From Ignelater luminosus (Eukaryota; Arthropoda; Insecta; Coleoptera; Elateridae): a DNA stretch of 64,000 bases. The notes beneath the pieces are model-generated. The model saw only the letters and a program-made list of their open reading frames with translations. It did not search any database and was not told where the DNA came from. Where the stretch lies: positions 1 to 64,000 of the forward strand of contig VTPC01008797.1 in the NCBI GenBank assembly GCA_011009095.1, in the 5' to 3' direction. A program made the position numbers and the translations under genes. Of this stretch, positions 1-10,799 are shown in pieces; within the stretch, counting starts at the first letter, position 1, and every line of letters starts with the position of its first letter.

Positions 1-928
1 TTTATCATGTGCGAAGATGAACCACTATCTACAACCCAAATGTTATTGATGTTATTATGTGCAATATTTTTATTACTATTTGTCAAAAAACTTGTTTTCT
101 TTTCATCTTGCTTTTCATTTTGTTTATGTGACTGTTTTCGAAAATAACAATCGTTTTCATTATGATTATTTTTCTTGCATATTTTGCAAAATCGGTTACA
201 AGAACTTGCAAAATGTCCTGGAGTATTGCATTTGTAACATTTCTTTTCTTGATTGCTTTTAGTATTTTTACAACAGAACCGTGCAATATGTCCTACTTGA
301 AAACATTTATTACATCGTTTTTCAGTGGATTTGAATGCCACCGTTCCTTAATTACTGTTTGTGTTATTACGGAGCTCTTCTGCAAGCAGTCTTGAGGTTA
401 AATTAGTTAAGGATTTTTCTGTTTGCGGAGTTGATTCCCATGCACTTATAAAATGTTTATAATTATCAGGTAAAATCGCAAGAATTTTTGATATTAGCAT
501 TGCATCATCGATTTCTTGCTTCAAAGCTTTTAATGTATGTGCTAGATTTTCTAGGTTGCTTATGTTTGATGTTACATCTAGTTCTGTATTAAATTTATAA
601 TTACAAAGTTCTTGTAATGTAATACATTTTTGTTGTTCAAAATCTCTAGCATATACTGAGCAAATTTTATCATACATTGTTTTTGAGTTGTTACAATTTA
701 AAATATGCATCAAAATTTTCCTATCAATTGAGGTAACGATTACCTTCTGTGCTTTTGCATCTTTTCTCGTCCATTCAGCCTTTGCATCTTGTTTGTTTTC
801 ATCACAAATTTGTTGACCATTTATAATTTCATACAATCCATGAGCCTTTAGTAAAAGTCAACTTGGAATTTCCATATTTGAAAATTTTCCTTTCCTTGTA
901 GTTTTTCAATATGATTTAATTCATCCAT
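1..928 (-). pseudogene. Ty1/copia gag and start of protease, runs off left edge
   Basis: The minus strand encodes a copia-type Gag (UBN2-like nucleocapsid precursor) that would package retrotransposon RNA. The ATG I chose is at 926-928 and is followed by the typical N-terminus MDELNHIEKLQG and an IWKFQ motif. A frame break near 855 separates this from the main Gag block (348-836), which holds LYEIING and the ILAILPDNYKHF segment. After a second break near 345, three CX2CX4HX4C zinc knuckles follow at about 295, 210 and 165. The aspartic protease signature WVVDSGSSSH then lies at about 5-35, so the rest of pol lies outside the window. Two frame breaks make this copy non-functional. The family assignment is firm; three knuckles instead of one or two is somewhat unusual. 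Confidence 0.88.
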
Positions 929-1197
929 TATATTCGAAGCTATCTTCTTTCACTTTTAATCACTACAGCAATTTTACTTTGTTTTCCGTTTTTCAGCATT
1001 AATTTTATACTTGTCTGTCTTTACCAGCTTATTTTTCTTTTTCTTTCACTCACTTTTTTTAGGTTTTTTACGCGGTATTTTACGCCAAGCTTTTTAACCT
1101 CACTTTTTAATTTTTACTTTTTAGCCTTTTTACTGTTTTAAACCACACCACGTTTTTACTTTTGTTTTTTTAAAATATTATACGCCGTTTAGGCATA

Positions 1198-1214
1198 CAC
1201 TTGAGTCCATGACC
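1198..1214 (-). other. Primer-binding-site-like sequence of the copia element
   Basis: Read on the minus strand, GGTCATGGACTCAAG directly follows a CTACA end. It resembles the copia-style PBS complementary to the anticodon region of initiator tRNA-Met (GGTTATGGGCCCAG), with a few transitions. Its position between the LTR-like stretch and gag is correct for a PBS. The match is imperfect, so this is an inference. Confidence 0.4.
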
Positions 1215-1363
1215 TGTAGAAGATTTTTAATGTGTGGTTTATTTATTTCTTTTATTTTTACATTAACGACATTAACCTTACAACACACCGCATACATTAC
1301 ATTACACTTCATAACATTGCATAACTTCTCTCTAATCATTCAACTACCTAACTACTACCAACT
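1215..1363 (-). repeat. Putative short copia LTR
   Basis: This stretch of about 148 bp is read on the minus strand from TTGGTAGTAG to CTTCTACA. It sits just upstream of the PBS-like site and carries AATAAA-type signals near 1235. Transib homology stops exactly where it begins, which suggests that the copia element inserted into or truncated the Transib copy. The partner LTR would lie outside the window, so the outer boundary is inferred from sequence style only. Confidence 0.42.
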
Positions 1364-1495
1364 TAAATAATAATTACTCCCTACATCTAAAGCATCATTA
1401 GCTAGTTGACCTATTGGTACATCGAAGTTTTTAACGATATCTGTACCATGGAGTAATACTTTGTGAACACTACTAGGCATGTAATACCAGTCATA

Positions 1496-2789
1496 CGAGG
1501 GCGGTTCAATAAGTACCCGTGTTAGAAATGAAGACACAATTTTTTTCAAAAATTTTTTTTTATTTTTCAACATAGTCTCCTTTTAGAAATATACACTTCT
1601 CCCAACGTTCCTGCCATTTTTTTAACCCCTCCAAAAAATAGGATTTGTCGAACTCTCCAAAATACGCCTCTATCTCGGCGATGACTTCCTCGTTTGAGCT
1701 AAATTTTTTTCCCGCGAGCCATTTCTTCATGTTAGGAAACAAGAAAAAGTCGCAGGGAGCCAGATCGGGTGAATACGGGGGGGTGCGGCAGCAATTCATA
1801 ACGCAATTCATGCAGTTTGGCGGCGACAACTCCGGATGAATGTGCTGGTGCGTTATCGTGGTGAAACAGCACCTTCTTTTTCGCCAAATGCGGCCGTGTC
1901 TCCTTCAATTTTTTGTCGAAGCTGTCTAATAACTCACTGTAGTATTGTCCAGTGATCGTTCTTCCTTTTTCTAAAAAATCCATGAGGATGACGCCGTTCG
2001 CATCCCAAAAAATCGTCGCCATGACCTTTCCGGCCGATGGAACCATCTTCGCCTTCTTTGGAGCAGATTCACCGGGAGAAATCCATTGTTTTGATTGTTG
2101 CTTAGTTTCTGGTGTGTAATGATGAATCCAGGTTTCATCAACGGTGACAACTCGACGCAAAAACTCCTTCGGATTTCGCTTAAATTGCTCCAAACACTGC
2201 TTCGAAGTTAACAGCCGCATCCGCTTGTTGTCCACCGTTAGCAATCGTGGCACCCATCGCGCCGACAATTTTTTCATCGCCAACTTATCATGTAAAATAT
2301 TAATTGCCGTTCCGGTCGACACACCTACGGCCTCTGCTACTTCACGCACTTTTGTTCGTCGATCAGCGAGAATCATGTCGTGGAGTTTTTGAATGATTTT
2401 CTCGGTAACCACGTCTGCCGGGCGTCCTGGTCGCTCCTCATCAAAAACGAATGTTCGCCCACGTTTAAATTCGTTGAACCAATATCTAACTGTGGTCATA
2501 GATGGCGAAGTGTCCCCATAAACAGCATCCAACTTTGCTTTTATCTCCTCGCATTTTTTCCCATCCAAAAACAGAAAGCGAATTACCGAACGATACTGCT
2601 CTTTTTCCATCTTAGCTAAAATTACGAAACACGTCTTACTCAAATGGCTGTCAAATCCAAACTAACCTATCAATCAGTCTGCAATTTGTTATACCGTTGT
2701 TTGATAGATGGCAGCACACGATGATAACACTAACTTCCCTCAGGAACGCCTTCTGTCGTCAAACACGGGTACTTACTGAACCGCCCTCG
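1496..2789 (-). mobile_element. mariner 1, full length (1294 bp)
   Basis: The element is bounded by TA at 1494-1495 and 2790-2791. The 28-bp terminal inverted repeats beginning CGAGGGCGGTTCA differ at one position. It contains a single transposase gene on the minus strand and sits inside the Transib fossil. The size is the usual 1.3 kb for mariner. Confidence 0.95.
1560..2610 (-). pseudogene. mariner 1 transposase, one frameshift
   Basis: This is a mariner-family DD34D transposase that cuts and pastes its element at TA. The start is the ATG at 2608-2610 (MEKEQYRS), matching the start position in the other copies here; an upstream in-frame ATG at 2643 exists. Two helix-turn-helix regions (YGDTSPSMTTVRYWF and VSTGTAINILHDKL), the linker WVPRLL, VTVDETWIHHYTPE with the first Asp, HHDNAPAH with the second, and DLAPCDFFLF with the third (34 residues later) are all visible. 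The gene measures 1051 nt, which is 350 codons plus one base. The extra base sits in a run of seven G at 1777-1783 (C on the coding strand) just before the last catalytic Asp. Otherwise the frame is open, so the copy is young or has a sequencing error. Confidence 0.92.
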
Positions 2790-4389
2790 TACGTACATGC
2801 ATACATCTAACAGCTGACTAAATTTAACTAGCTCTATTTTTCTACCACTTGCTACAGTTCACAGAATAATTGAAAATTTCTCTATCAATTCTTTATCGAT
2901 GCCAGTAATTGAATAACTAAGTTCCAAGTTATCAAAAACTCTTCTCGCGGTATTACCGTCATTCGTGGATCCGTAGCCAGGCTTAGGTTTATCGACTGCT
3001 AATCCCATCTGAGCTTTAAATTCAGCTTGTATATGTTTTTTACGATCTTCAAACAAAGCCTTCTTCTCAGGACCTATAACTTGCCAACTTTTAAAAGGTA
3101 AACAATATGTTAAATGTAACAAGCACTCAAAATAACGGATCCACGAGCGTAACGATGATAGGTCAAATCTCAAGTTTTCATAATTTACAGGTTTTTCAGC
3201 AACCGATTTTAAGTTCATATCTTTCGGTGGTGCACCGCATATGAAGCAATTCTGTGTAGCATTTGTTTTCGATACAATATTAATAGTGCTTCCGTCTAAC
3301 ATCATAAATAACATTTGATAATTAACATTAATATCTTTTCCCTGAACTGAAATCTTAAATTCTTCAAGATTGTTAATATTATTTTTGAGTTTAGACTCCT
3401 CTTCAAGAACTAATTTTGATGTTTCTTTGGCAAATATAAATTTCCCAGACCTACAGAAAAGGGTGGATGAAGGAATGGGGTTAGTCCAGAAAACATTACC
3501 ATTTTTCCTATCCACAAGTTTTAACGGCGAAAGAGCAATTAAAACTAGATATTCATCAGTCATTTCGGGATTTGCAAACTTTTGTTTGCAAGTACTATGC
3601 CTAGAACTTTCGTCAAAGCCGTATTTACAAATCAAAGTCAGAGATGTATCATTACATAGAGAAGACTCATCGTCAATGGTCTTTAATATACTCTGAAAAG
3701 TAACATTTAACAACTCTTGTAAATTAACTTCAGCTGCAGATTCAGTGACAACGATATTTTTAGGCAGCAACTGATTCTTACACTACTTGAGCTTATAGAT
3801 ACTAGGAAAACAGTCTTTGTGTAAAACAGAATATTGTATTTTCGTTCTGATAAATTTAGATCTTAATTAAAAGCCAAAGCTTCTTTTACTGATAAGACTT
3901 TAAAGTTGTTATCTGACGCTTAAAGTCGAGTAGTTTCTTGAGCTGCAAAAGTCAGTCCTTCTAAGCTATGATCATTGGCCAACTTTTCTACGCGCCTTCT
4001 TTTAGTTTTTAAACTGCTGTTTGTAAAAGATACTTTAGGGGAACCACGACTACACTCAGGAACAGGATCTCGCAACGTTTCATGATCTTGTACGCGAACA
4101 AACGACCTCAGAGTATCCATCATATAAATCTCACCCTTGCTTACAATTGATCTTGACAAGTAAGAAACTGTCAGGGATTCTTTATAGGAATAAACATTCA
4201 AGAATAAACTGATTTTCCATAGATTTTTCAAGACAAAACATATATTTGTGCATTCCTGTGCAAAATAAAACATACACAGATGTTTAGAGAATATGTCAAA
4301 CTATGATAAAATGCAAAATTCAAACTAGGCATTTTAGGGTTATTTGAGAAAAGCTTAATGTAAGTAGAAGATGATGTGTAATTTTTCTC

Positions 4390-5655
4390 GTTTTAAAACG
4401 AGGGCGTTTAAAACTCAATCTTGACTTAATATCGTGAATAAACTTGAGTTTTTAGATAATCCCATACAAAAAAATCAAGAGGCGTAATATCTGGCGACCT
4501 TGCAGGTCATCTTATTGGTCCCCGATTTCCAATCCAATGGTCAGGATATTCATTATTTAAAAATTAGTAATTATATGAGCATTGCGTGCAGGTGCCCTAT
4601 CTTGCTGAAAAAACATGTTTTGAAGGGTGCAAGGGGAGCTCCATGAGACGATCTGCTACATTTTTTGTTAAAGGTCAAGGTATCTTTCAGAATTAAGGTT
4701 TTTATTGAAGAAAAACGGTCCAACGATGTGACTACCAATTATACCTATTCAGACATTAAATCCCCATCTAATCTGCTGTCTCACTTCGCGAACCAATTGT
4801 GGATTTGTATCTGACCAAAGAACGGTATTTTTCCGACTAAATAAACCGCAATTGGTAAATCGACTTTCGCCTGACCATAAAACTTTCATAGAAAAGTTTG
4901 GGATCAGATTTTGACTTCTTATGTACCACTGACAAAATTCTGGGTATCTATTCCGATACATTTCTACAGCCGTTTTCTTGTTTCTCCGACAGAGAATAAA
5001 ACATTTCAACATGTCATATTTTTCACGATTCGAAAAACGATCCATTTAACACGATATTTGTCCACACAAGAATTGTACATAGACACAACGAAACTGACAA
5101 TAACAATTATTTGATTTGTACAAACTGCAATTGTTTTATAAGAATATCAAAAAAATGAAGCCCACTTAAATTAGAATTTTCACTCATTTGTTTGCACATT
5201 ATTATTTCGAAACCTCAAGGCCTACTCCGGTTAAATCTTAATTTTGCATTTTCTTGTACTTTTTCTTCTTTAAACATAGTCATATTGTACATGGTTGAAA
5301 AGCTCTTTTTATGACGATTTAAAAAATGTGAAAATCCAATATGGCGCCCATAAGAAAAACAAAAGTTGGATACGAGTACGTGAAATCTAGAAGGCCTAGC
5401 ATTCTCATTCGCCGCTATTTAGTTTCTGAAAATATTGTTCATTTATCTGTAATAACAAATAAATAAATCGGGATTTTAGAAAATGCACTTTTTGGTTTTC
5501 ACCCTGTATCTTTGAAACGGGGCAGATATTTGTCACTGTAACGATGGATTATTTATTGGCATACAAATACGAAACTTTTTCCCCATTTCACCAACCTTGT
5601 ATCTATTACCGTTTCCAATATCCCCATGTAGGTCATTTTAATCTGGACACACTGT
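4390..5655 (-). pseudogene. Tc1/mariner-superfamily relic with DD41D-like spacing
   Basis: The minus strand carries pieces of an IS630/Tc1/mariner transposase of a type common in insects. An N-terminus MDRFSNREKYDML starts at 5045 and is fused by an internal deletion to the catalytic part. That part reads VLWSGESRFTNCGLF, where the usual first Asp is Gly, then NPQLVREVRQQIRWGFNVWIG. Further on come FFQQDRAPA (about 4600) and SPDITPLDFF (about 4470), with 41 positions between the two Asp residues. In-frame stops occur at about 4737 and 4500. The right end shows a TIR-like end at 5645-5654 (CAGTGTGTCC on the minus strand) followed by TATA; I found no left TIR. Bases 5046-5644 are the non-coding 5' part. 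Confidence 0.7.
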
Positions 5656-6574
5656 ATACATATTTTTAATTAAAAAATGACAGGAAAAAACCCATCACCA
5701 AATAATGCATTTCTAATAGTAACAATAACTAATAAAATTATTACTTACGCATGGTTATACGTGTTAATATTGTTATAATTACCAAACCCCAAATTAAGGA
5801 AATGGCAAAAATGAAACGACTTGGATGTGCTTCATTTTATGACGTTTATTAAACTGCCACTAGAGAATTCCTTATAATAATACTGGCGCTTATTAGATTC
5901 CATGTTGGTACCTATTTATCTAAATTCTAATAAAATCTAATCCTAAATAACCTTTTTAGCTACAAATACAAATATAAGATTTTTACAGATAATCAATGAC
6001 AGCTAGTGAACAAGATTTTAAATAAAAGAGGTAAATATAATAATTAGGTTAAATAAAATAGATCCAACAAAAGTTCAATTAGTTTGAGGTAGTCCTTAGT
6101 TCATGCGAACAGTTTTTAAATAAATTCACAGATAATTTGCTCAACAACTATGAAAATGTTCTAGGTTCAAGATGCAGAATGCAAGTGTTTGCAGATTATT
6201 GACAGTTCCGTTTTCCCGCCGTACCACTATTATCAATTTCTAGTTAGTTACTAACTTAGTAACAACCATTAAGTAATGGTAGCTCTGAATGTTGCAACGG
6301 TGCAACTTTCAGCGTAACCTGTGATTTGTTGACTTGACTGTTTTTGAGGTTTGACATAGTAGGCGACGTTTGTTTCTTCTACAAAGCACAAAAATCAAAC
6401 AAACCCTTTTTCAACGATTCTAACGATAAACCATTTGACATAGTTTTATAAATAAAGTGTTCATTCTTCCAAAAATGAACACCAAAGCAATTTAACTAGA
6501 TTGTTTAAAACTAAAGTAAAAGCCAATTTAAGACAGTTCGAATCACATTGTCTTTTTAGTACAAGACAGTTCCT
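5656..6574. other. AT-rich spacer, nothing recognised
   Basis: There is no convincing coding, repeat or RNA signal in this A+T-rich stretch. Confidence 0.6.
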
Positions 6575-6578
6575 AATA

Positions 6579-7106
6579 CAGTCTACTAACATCCTTTCTC
6601 AAATTTCCTTGCAACCCCATTCTTCTGGATAGATTTGCTTTTTGCGTGTTATAACGCGTCTACAATACACTTCATATCTCCTTTTCGTACAAGACACTTC
6701 CCGCACGGGCCGAAATTTTCAGGCCCGGCCCGATTCGACTGGAGAAAAACTTGACGCGGCCAGGAAAAGACTCGGTAACTCTTTGATCGGCCCGAATGGC
6801 TCGACAAAGAAACTTGAAGAGCCGAGAAGTCCAAAAAACCCGACAGGCCCGAGGAATTCAGACGGCCCGATAGAGTCGAGAAGTCCAAATGACCCAACGG
6901 ACTCAAAAGTCCCAAACTGCTCAACAGACCCGTATGGTCCGAGAAATCCAAACCGCCCGAAAGACCCGAAAGGCCGAAAAGTTTAAAAGTCTTGAAAGGC
7001 CCGTATGGTTCGACAGACCCGAGAAGCCAGAAAAGCCAAGAAGTCTAAAAGGCCCGACAGACCGTACGGCTAGAGAGGAAGTTTGAGAAGGGGTGTTGGT
7101 AGACTG
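6579..7106. mobile_element. TIR-flanked GGCCCG-rich repeat element (MITE-like)
   Basis: Inverted repeats of about 29-36 bp lie at 6575-6610 and 7074-7110; the outer 29 bp differ at three transition sites. Both ends read TA then CAGTCTAC, consistent with a Tc1/mariner-type non-autonomous element using TA. The inside (6695-7080) is a degenerate minisatellite built from GGCCCGA, GACCCGA and GAGAAGTCCAAA blocks. The Pro/Arg-rich open frames across it (6642-7086) are by-products of that repeat and not genes. Confidence 0.6.
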
Positions 7107-7110
7107 TATT

Positions 7111-7265
7111 CGAAAGTATAGGCCTGCACGGACCGGGTTTTCTAGTTGGGCCTTTACGCGGCCCAGGCCTTAGTTTAAACATTTATCTGGCTTTTCGGGC
7201 TTACGTACGGTCAATCGGGCCGTTCGCACCTCTCGCTTGAGACGTTCGGTCTTATCGAGCTGTTG
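7111..7265. repeat. Second GGCC-rich repeat patch outside the TIR
   Basis: GCACGGACCGGGTTTTC at 7126-7142 repeats, in direct orientation, the GCACGGGCCGAAATTTTC block at about 6704 inside the neighbouring element. The part at 7195-7260 is the reverse complement of the CCGAAAAG/GGCCCGA units. It is a related degenerate repeat with no clear ends. Confidence 0.45.
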
Positions 7266-7586
7266 GACCCTGTCGGGAAGATGAGATGTATCTTTAAAAA
7301 GATTTTTACAAATTATTAAATTATCAATCACCATTGACATCAACCGACATTCCCTAATATACCTTTTTTTGCTTATAACCCATAGTTTTTGACTTACACT
7401 GTAGTGTTTTAAAGCTGTTTGAAACTGATTGTCTTCCTTCTTTAGCATTTGAAAAGTTTTAGTTTGTTATCTTTGTAACAGAACTTTAAAGCTTGCGCGA
7501 CTTTATTTGACATTGAGGTGCTGAAAAATGCTCAGAACTTTTGCTGCAATACTGAATATAAGTTCATACTGTAACGCGCCACCCCT

Positions 7587-7601
7587 AGAATATTCTAGAA
7601 G
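7587..7601 (+). promoter_or_regulatory. Heat-shock-element-like triple pentamer
   Basis: AGAAT-ATTCT-AGAAG is three perfect alternating nGAAn/nTTCn units, the minimal binding array of heat-shock factor. It lies in the U3 part of the solo LTR, about 145 bp upstream of its TATA-like box. Confidence 0.6.
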
Positions 7602-7680
7602 AACTCCCGAACAGTCTCGAACAAGCTGGTCGAATGTGCCGGAGAAATCTCGAACTATCGAGACTCTTCCACCGTCGAAT

Positions 7681-7705
7681 GTTCCAGAAGGAACGCGAAC
7701 TTTCT
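7681..7705 (+). promoter_or_regulatory. Second heat-shock-element-like array
   Basis: Five consecutive pentamers read GTTCC AGAAG GAACG CGAAC TTTCT. Four of the five match the alternating nTTCn/nGAAn pattern, and only the middle one does not. It sits about 30 bp upstream of the TATA-like box at 7733. Confidence 0.55.
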
Positions 7706-7732
7706 GGGCTCATCAAGAACCACGCGGAAACG

Positions 7733-7740
7733 AATATAAG
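7733..7740 (+). promoter_or_regulatory. TATA-like box of the solo LTR
   Basis: AATATAAG is followed about 30 bp later by CTACAGTCA, which resembles an arthropod initiator. It lies between the heat-shock-like arrays and the AATAAA signals, as an LTR promoter should. Confidence 0.5.
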
Positions 7741-7954
7741 GCGGCGTTGACCGAGCAGAAGGCAGTTCTACAGTCAAGCAGCTAGTAGTTACGAACGAAA
7801 TAAATGTTAAATAGTGATAAATAAATTCTTCTGTATATAAATAAATAAATAATTTAGTGTAAATAAATACTGGAAATAAATTGTAATAAATTGAGTGAAA
7901 ATAAATATTATTAAATATAAATAAACGTTTTATATAGAAAGAACATTACAATAC

Positions 7955-10790
7955 AATTATTATATGATTTCCCCCACCCACCAGTTTAGATTAATGTTTA
8001 CTATATGTAATTTAAAAGTAATTAGATAGTAATTCAATTACTTTTACCAAATAATTTGTAATTTAAATATTTTGCTTGCAAAGTAATTTCGATACATTGT
8101 AATTTAATTATTTTTAAGAAAAGTACAATTAGTAATTAAATAAGTTTAAAAAATAATTTACCCAGCTCTGATGACACTTTACTAGAGGTTTTTCTTGGAA
8201 ACGCATGTTTTGCTAAACTTATATTAAATTTCTAATTATGACGGCACTTTTTTTCTAATTTAAAATTTGCAAAAAATGTTTAGAGATTTAAAGAAGTTCT
8301 GAAAACCTTAAGCAAATTAAATTTCTTTTCAAATTCAAGAACAAACATATAGAACAGAAATTTCATTAACTCTACAATATCTCTTCTTTTTCAATTCAAT
8401 CAAAACTTTTATTCAGTTTGTAAGGTTCTATAACTTCTTTACAATATTTAAACAATCTTATAAATTAAAAAAAAATAGTGTCACTGGAGGATTTGAACTT
8501 GAAACCTCGCATTCATAATTAGAAATTAGAATTTTAGCAAAATATACACACACTCTGCTTTTATATATATCTCATTTATAAATTACAATTTTTTGCTTAA
8601 AATCTAATCAGTTAATCACATTATAAAGCATGTTACGAGAAAAGTACAAGAGAAACTTTCTCTTCTAGATTGAGTATAGATTTTAAAACTAACAGAGTTA
8701 ATTTGAATTATACTACATCTGGTTGGTTAATCGCGTGATTAATTCAACTATTTGATTAACTATGCTTTATGCAATCAGATTATAAAATATGATTGCTTTA
8801 AATAAGAAAATTGACTCAGATTAAAACTTTTTTGTAACTTTTTAGTTTTTAGGAACAGGACGGATACCTAAATAAGAATTGACTGGAAACCCGTGAAGAA
8901 AGCAATCATCACCATTGTTTTCGTATTTGTGCTATCTTCTTACAGATTTTATTTAGATTTTGCTCTTTTATGTACAGTTAACTTCCTGAATTTACTGGAA
9001 AGGTAAGCATTTCATTGCATAAAATATGAAGGTATTGTTCAATGTTGCAAGCGAGCAAATACATCTTAAAAATATGATTGGAAGATGCCGGATGCAGGTA
9101 ATTATTTCTAGAGCCATAAGCATTAACAAGATAATAAACGAGAGACGAAGTCGAGTGAATGTAAACTGTAGGAATTGTAAATACCATGTGGATTCACTGT
9201 TTAACACCCAAAGTCTGTCATAAGGAAATCGAGACTTTCCAAGAATACGAAATGCTGCTTATATTCTGTAAATATAGTAGTGGCGTTCGCATTTAGTATT
9301 TCGAACGAATACCTGAATTTCATTTGGAACTGAAGTTGGTCAGGTGCATATGAGTCACTTTTGTATAAACTTTAATAGACTGCGTTCTTTATTTTCTGCG
9401 GATATTCATTGAGAATTCCCATTGGGCCCCTATCAAAATCCCGACCGCCGTTCACTCGTCTAAACTGAAAGTCAAAAAATGACCTTTTATAGAAGACTTC
9501 GCCGCGCGGTAGATAGTCTTGTCAATGTCCATATAGACTGTAACGGGCTCTTTGGGACGTCAGACCCTACGTAGGGTAGTTCTACACCTGAAAAATTAAA
9601 CACTTTGCAGGATAACAAGATTGGTATTAGAAGTGACTTGTACTACGGAGAAAATTTCAAGAAAAAAGCTGGATATTAGTGCTTTAAATTTAATTCGCTT
9701 ATAATAGAATACAACAAAAATGAAAACTGTAGTCCATGACGAGGCCAAACCGCCTTACCCATGTTTGCTGTTCCATTTTCATTACAATCTAGGCACTGAT
9801 CATCTTCAGCTGGCTTTCATTTTTACTTTATTTCCGAAAAGAATTCTCATGCTAGTCAGTAAAATGTTGAGTTTATGACAATAGTTAGGTTTGGAAATTT
9901 TATCCACTCATGAAGTCTGCCCTCTTTACTGTCTTTATCTCAAACCGAAAACCTTAATATTCGTTAGTCTATTAGCTCAAATTCTGAGATTGAGGTCTTT
10001 ACATATTGTTCTGCACAGAATCTTTAAATCAAGAGATTAAGCACTGGCATTTTTTACTGAAACTGAAGAGGAAGGCAAGAAATAAGTTGCATCGTTGCAA
10101 TCTACAATGTTTCTTTTGTCACTTATAATCAACCTGGTTTTATTCAGGACTATTTGCTAAATAAGACATGCAAAAAAGTATAATTTGAGTCAAACAACCC
10201 CTGGTCGAAAATGCCTCTTTCCACGGAAAGCCCGGGGTTCCTCTGCATTCAAGGATGGAGATGTCTAGAAAAAGCAAGAGTAAGTATGCAATAAGAGGTA
10301 ATCAGATTCTATGAGTTACTGTTGCAGTATTCATAGCTGCGACTTTGGAAAGACTTAAATAAGAACCGTTACTTTAGAGATTTAAATCCGGGGGTCAAGA
10401 CATTTTGCATCTTCATGTAAACAATCCTGCTGGCATTTGTATTTACAAATATTTCGTTTGCTTAGAATGATACTGTTGTGTATAGATAGAAACTTTTTTA
10501 TATTCTCACATTTGTTATTTTTGTTTCGTAATAATTATTACACCGGCAGGACTGGCCACTAAGAGCAGAGCCGCGTTGCCTGATCGCCCAGTGCGTCAGT
10601 CCCGTTCTGGTGATATATCATTCTAATATTATTTTTACCTTTGCAAGACTAAAAATCATAAAATATCTCAGGTTACCTCATCAAACTGGCATAACTTTAC
10701 GAAGACATATGCTCTCTATAATTTGAGCCTTTGGCGTAAATATTACATTTGTTTCTGTTTGCCTATGAATGCAGGGGATTGTTCTGGTTA
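7955..10790. other. AT-rich spacer without recognised genes
   Basis: I see no transposon motif, RNA gene or convincing exon. Small open frames around 8978-9223 lie on both strands and show no family features. Confidence 0.55.
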
Positions 10791-10799
10791 CATTTAGAA

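Larger units (their letters stand above)
1360..4280 (-). pseudogene. Transib-like transposase fossil (RAG1-related), interrupted
   Basis: Transib transposases are DDE enzymes related to the vertebrate RAG1 core. The longest open piece (2859-3770) contains the first-Asp region KYGFDES (about 3610), the second-Asp motif MMLDGS (about 3295), a CFICG zinc-binding CxxC and the family signature NDGNTARR (about 2950). N-terminal homology with the basic run KTKRRRVEKL lies at 3920-4130, separated by stop codons. The C-terminal block SSVHKVLLHGTDIV lies at about 1430-1480, on the far side of mariner 1 (1496-2789), so the gene was split by that insertion. The acidic/basic motif expected after PIGQL reads NDALDVGSN, which suggests loss of the third catalytic residue. 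I did not find TIRs. There are several stops and frame breaks, so it is dead. Confidence 0.8.
7570..7950 (+). repeat. Solo LTR, Ty3/gypsy type, with ATAC target duplication
   Basis: The 381-bp unit starts TGTAACGCGCC and ends AACATTACA, giving TGTAA/TTACA inverted ends. ATAC flanks both sides (7566-7569 and 7951-7954), a 4-bp target-site duplication as expected for a gypsy-type integrase. Inside, in the right order, are a GC-richer U3 with heat-shock-element-like pentamers, a TATA-like AATATAAG (7733-7740) and a CAGT start-like site about 30 bp downstream. Several AATAAA signals follow from about 7799. There is no internal coding region, so this is the product of LTR-LTR recombination. The small open frame at 7528-7785 across it is not a gene. 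Confidence 0.82.

Noticed and set aside
6642-7086. Pro/Arg-rich open frames that look like a small structural protein
   Set aside because: They follow the GGCCCG minisatellite unit in more than one frame and on both strands, so they are by-products of the repeat.
7528-7785. 85-codon open frame across the solo LTR
   Set aside because: It spans the LTR boundary and its regulatory region and matches no protein family that I know.
8470-8520. tRNA-like B-box on the minus strand (GAGGTTTCAAGTTCAAATCC)
   Set aside because: There is no matching A box or acceptor pairing at the right distance; it is too weak to call a SINE or tRNA.
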